DNA from: JBHIFB01 sp046760905
Lineage (GTDB): Bacteria; Gemmatimonadota; CAZMKB01
DNA: 18,104 nt
Direction of reading: 5' to 3'
NCBI GenBank assembly: GCA_046760905.1
Contig: JBHIFB010000055.1
Span: 1-18,104, forward strand
Part shown: positions 15,660 to 18,104 of the stretch, in pieces
Numbering within the stretch: position 1 is the stretch's first letter
How the letters are laid out: every line of letters begins with the position of its first letter
Notes under the pieces: model-generated
What the model was told of the DNA's origin: nothing
Seen by the model: only the letters and a program-made list of their open reading frames with translations
The model's database searches: none
Program-made: the position numbers and the translations under genes

Positions 15660-16777
15660 GAACCTTCCATCATTGAGAATGCGATAGATGCAACCTCCTC
15701 GGATGTCTTATGGTCTCCCAGTTTGGCTCTGATTTCATTGAAATCCTCAATCATAGCACGTCGGCGCAAATTGTTCCGATCAAGCAACTCCTCCACAAGG
15801 GGAATTATATTGTCATGGTTTACCTCCCGTTGAATGAATTCAGGCACGACCATCCTATCCATGAGGAGGTTGACAAGACTTATATACCTGGTCTTAATAA
15901 ACATCCTGGCAAGAAAATAGTTGAGCCATGATAACCGATAACATACAATCATCGGGGTGCCAAGCACCGCCGCTTCGAGAACTGCTGTCCCTGATTTAGT
16001 GATTACACAATCAGAATTTGCTATCAGGTTATGTGAATCCCCGCGATATGCGAAAATGTGGGGGGATGAATCAAAAACCGAACAACTTTCAGGCAGACTC
16101 ACGAGAACTTCAAGATCCGGATAGATGCGTTTCAGATTAATTGCGATGCACGAGAAAGGAGGCCACAGATTGTCAATCTCATTCTTTCTCACACCTGGAA
16201 GAATCCCAAGTATCCTGCTATCCGAACCGATTCCCAGTGAAGTTAGGAGTTCATCCCTCCTGTTCTCAACGGACAAGGCCTCCAGAACGGGATGTCCAAC
16301 GTAATCGACACGTATATTCCATTTCCTGTAGTAATCCAGCTCGAAGGGCATAATCACTGCAACCCTGTCGACACATCTTCTTATTACTCTTACCCTCCTT
16401 TTACCCCATGCCCATAGCTGAGGGGGAATATAGTAAAGGACCGGGATTCCCATCTCCTTCGCAATCCGAGCGATACGAAGATTCAAACCCGGGTAATCTA
16501 TCAGAATCACCAACGCCGGTCTCTCCCTCTGTATCGATTCCCTGATCCGTTTGATAAGCCTGATGAAGACACCGAGCTTGGGGAGAACCTCGGAAAAACC
16601 TACAAGACTTATGTCAGAGATGGGGATGAGCGATCGAAAACCAGCTTGCTCCATTTTTGATCCACCAAGGCCAAAAAACCGGCATCCCGGATTCTGCTTA
16701 CTTAATTGTACCATCAACTGTGCAGCATACATATCCCCGGAATGATCACCGGTTGATATAAAGATTTTGGACTCCAT
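15656..16777 (-). CDS. lpxB: lipid-A-disaccharide synthase
   Basis: This 373-residue GT19 glycosyltransferase should join UDP-2,3-diacylglucosamine and lipid X into the lipid A disaccharide. It opens with 'FISTGDHSGDMYAA' (6-19), the family signature. 'SLVGFSEVLPKL' (57-68), 'LIDYPGLN' (92-99), 'YYIPPQLWAWG' (115-125), 'GHPVLEAL' (161-168) and 'KSGTAVLEAAVLGTPMIVCY' (261-280) follow, so both halves of the GT-B fold are complete. The usual 'LPGSR' reads 'LPGVR' (193-197). The ATG at 16775-16777 has GAGG eight bases upstream. Its first acyltransfer partners (lpxA, lpxD) are not in the window. Confidence 0.95.
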   Translation of the reverse strand: MESKIFISTGDHSGDMYAAQLMVQLSKQNPGCRFFGLGGSKMEQAGFRSLIPISDISLVGFSEVLPKLGVFIRLIKRIRESIQRERPALVILIDYPGLNLRIARIAKEMGIPVLYYIPPQLWAWGKRRVRVIRRCVDRVAVIMPFELDYYRKWNIRVDYVGHPVLEALSVENRRDELLTSLGIGSDSRILGILPGVRKNEIDNLWPPFSCIAINLKRIYPDLEVLVSLPESCSVFDSSPHIFAYRGDSHNLIANSDCVITKSGTAVLEAAVLGTPMIVCYRLSWLNYFLARMFIKTRYISLVNLLMDRMVVPEFIQREVNHDNIIPLVEELLDRNNLRRRAMIEDFNEIRAKLGDHKTSEEVASIAFSMMEGS

Positions 16778-16807
16778 TGTTACTACCTCATCTCACACAC
16801 CAGATGG

Positions 16808-16948
16808 TCAGCGGGCCATGAATCTGTCAAGGTACCACATGAGAAAGAGAACCACCCCAAGTAGAAGGATCAATCTGATGACAGATCGCTTGCGGTAGAT
16901 CGAATAACGTCGCCTTCGTTGTCTCTGCCATTTCGAGAGAAGTGTCAT
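16808..16948 (-). CDS. 46-residue basic single-pass membrane peptide, unknown function
   Basis: A small complete frame fills the space between the Gfo/Idh gene and lpxB. The product begins MTLLSKWQRQRRRRYSIYRK, has about ten Arg/Lys in the first 25 residues, then one hydrophobic stretch (about 26-41, 'IRLILLLGVVLFLMWYL') and ends 'DRFMAR'. By the positive-inside rule the basic end should stay in the cytosol. The ATG is the only possible start; a weak GGA is six bases upstream. It begins 20 bases after the oxidoreductase stop and ends 30 bases before lpxB, exactly as an operon member would. I recognise no family. It could be chance, but size, spacing and residue pattern make a real gene more likely than not. 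Confidence 0.6.
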   Translation of the reverse strand: MTLLSKWQRQRRRRYSIYRKRSVIRLILLLGVVLFLMWYLDRFMAR

Positions 16949-16968
16949 TTTTAGTCCATACTTATGAG

Positions 16969-17937
16969 CTACATCCGAATCGGGGTGCCCTTGATTTCAT
17001 CGAGGATACGAACGGCCACGTGTAGTGCATTTCTTCCGTCCTTTCCGGAAGCTACGGGATTCTTTCCGGTCCTAACGCTTTCGACAAACGAGCTCAGTTC
17101 CCTTCTCAACGGTTCCTCTCCACTCAGCATACTTCTGTCCGAGACGAAGAACCCATCAGTACCAGCAGTAGAAGACCAATCATGGCCTGGTTCCGTGTTC
17201 AGCCGTATTATCTCTAAGGCTTTCTTATGGAAATCCATGGAGATGTATGCATCACGTTGAAAAATCCTCATCTTACGCACGACTTCTTTCGAAATCCTGC
17301 TTGCTGTAATGTTTGCAACGGCATGATTCCGGAAAGATATTCTTGCATTGGCTATATCTATTTTATCCGTTATGACAGGAATACCAACTGCATCTATAGT
17401 ATCGACCTCTGAGTCTACAAATTTTAATGCTAAATCGATATCATGTATCATGAGATCAAGTATCACATCGACATCCGTTCCCCTGGGACGAAACGGTGAC
17501 AGCCTGTGGCACTCAATAAACAGGGGATTTTCAACGACCTTATTTCCCCTCTCGACGACGGGATTGAACCTCTCAATGTGGCCGACCTGCAAAATAAGCC
17601 CCTTCCTCGCCGCAATTCGAATTAGTTCATCGGCCTCCTCGAGGTTTCTGGTAATAGGTTTCTCCACCAAAACATGAATCCCATTCTCCAGCGACTTCAT
17701 GCAGATATCATAATGGTACTCGGTGGGAACCACTATGCTAACCGCTTGCACTTCATTAAGCAGGTCTACAAGATTATGGAAGCATTTGCAATCACATTCC
17801 CGTGCTCTCTTCCTGGCTCTCGATAGAATTGAGTCGTGGATCCCCACAAGCTCGACTCCCGGGATCTCGTTATAATTACGCGCATGAGCTGAACCCAAGT
17901 GTCCAACTCCGACTACTCCCACTCTAATAGCACTCAT
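16969..17937 (-). CDS. Gfo/Idh/MocA family oxidoreductase (possible GnnA-like)
   Basis: This 322-residue NAD(P)-dependent sugar oxidoreductase has the Rossmann motif 'VVGVGHLGSAHA' (8-19), the family EKP motif in 'VEKPIT' (91-96) and the catalytic-type 'DLMIHDIDL' (161-169) in the C-terminal alpha/beta domain. Members beside lpxA/lpxB in some bacteria (GnnA of Acidithiobacillus ferrooxidans) oxidise UDP-GlcNAc at C3 so that GnnB can make a 2,3-diamino sugar for lipid A. The position directly before lpxB suggests a similar substrate, but no GnnB-type aminotransferase is in the window, so the specific role is inference. The ATG at 17935-17937 has AAAGGA about ten bases upstream. It is the first gene of the lipid A operon. 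Confidence 0.88.
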   Translation of the reverse strand: MSAIRVGVVGVGHLGSAHARNYNEIPGVELVGIHDSILSRARKRARECDCKCFHNLVDLLNEVQAVSIVVPTEYHYDICMKSLENGIHVLVEKPITRNLEEADELIRIAARKGLILQVGHIERFNPVVERGNKVVENPLFIECHRLSPFRPRGTDVDVILDLMIHDIDLALKFVDSEVDTIDAVGIPVITDKIDIANARISFRNHAVANITASRISKEVVRKMRIFQRDAYISMDFHKKALEIIRLNTEPGHDWSSTAGTDGFFVSDRSMLSGEEPLRRELSSFVESVRTGKNPVASGKDGRNALHVAVRILDEIKGTPIRM

Positions 17938-18000
17938 TGTAAATTCGTCCTTTTGAAAGTTAGCTCGATTTAGTCCTCGGCATTTCTTAATTTTCTAGAA

Positions 18001-18029
18001 AGTTAAGGGCTTCTCTCTACGATTGTCAA
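18001..18029 (-). promoter_or_regulatory. sigma70-like promoter of the lipid A operon
   Basis: On the minus strand a perfect TTGACA (18024-18029) is followed after 17 bases by TTAACT (18001-18006), a fair -10 element. Initiation would fall near 17994, giving a leader of about 57 bases before the Gfo/Idh ATG. The rest of the upstream sequence to the window edge (18030-18104) shows no gene I can support. Confidence 0.5.
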
Positions 18030-18104
18030 CAGCTTCTATGCATGCTCCCGGAGGCTGGTTACTGTCCCTTTAGGTGAGTTTGAAAATTATCAGATCGGGG
18101 AAGC

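Noticed and set aside
18042..18055. GC-rich inverted repeat (GCTCCCGGAGGC) that might be a terminator
   Set aside because: The stem is only about four pairs with almost no loop and no T-run follows.
1..18104. CRISPR arrays, insertion sequences, tRNA or rRNA genes
   Set aside because: Reading both strands I saw no regularly spaced repeats, transposase genes, terminal inverted repeats, or tRNA/rRNA-like segments.

Overview
The window comes from a diderm (Gram-negative) bacterium. It carries lpxB, lpxK and a DUF374 acyltransferase for lipid A, plus a Wza/Wzc-type polysaccharide export system. Base composition is moderate and even, GTG starts are common, and coding is very dense. Every gene I can support lies on the minus strand, so transcription runs from high to low coordinates. 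The phylum cannot be fixed from sequence alone. The unusual gene mix (orphan NtrC-type regulator, AMMECR1 protein, lone Gfo/Idh beside lpxB) would fit an uncultured or poorly studied diderm lineage, but that is a guess.

Region A (about 18030 down to 9735) is one apparent operon. A sigma70-like promoter near 18001-18029 precedes a Gfo/Idh/MocA oxidoreductase, a 46-residue basic membrane peptide too short for usual ORF cut-offs, lpxB, the DUF374 acyltransferase, lpxK, nadB, rlmH, an AMMECR1-domain gene and, last, a sigma54-dependent response regulator. Gaps never exceed 50 bases and several genes overlap.

Region B (9409-9734) is the only gene-free stretch over 300 bases. It holds a near-consensus sigma54 -24/-12 promoter (TGGCATG-N4-TTGCC) about 50 bases before the next gene. 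Upstream of it lie three copies of TGTCNNGAA that could be activator sites.

Region C (9408 down to 1, running off the edge) is an exopolysaccharide operon. In order it has a STAS protein with a C-terminal DNA-binding-like region, a short Wza-like export protein, a Wzc-type chain-length regulator/BY-kinase with a tyrosine tail, a UDP-glucuronate 4-epimerase-like enzyme, a WbaP/WcaJ-like initiating phosphoglycosyltransferase, UDP-glucose 6-dehydrogenase, UDP-glucuronate decarboxylase, an ambiguous small reading frame, and the N-terminal part of a GT4 glycosyltransferase. The sugar-nucleotide genes form a branch UDP-Glc to UDP-GlcA to UDP-Xyl and UDP-GalA, which suggests an acidic, possibly xylose-containing polymer.

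The most interesting theme is regulatory. The last gene of the lipid A operon is a sigma54 activator and the next operon starts from a sigma54 promoter. The first gene of that operon is a STAS protein. This resembles the SypG/SypA logic of the Vibrio fischeri syp polysaccharide locus, but here the STAS protein is extended by an acidic linker and a winged-helix-like tail.
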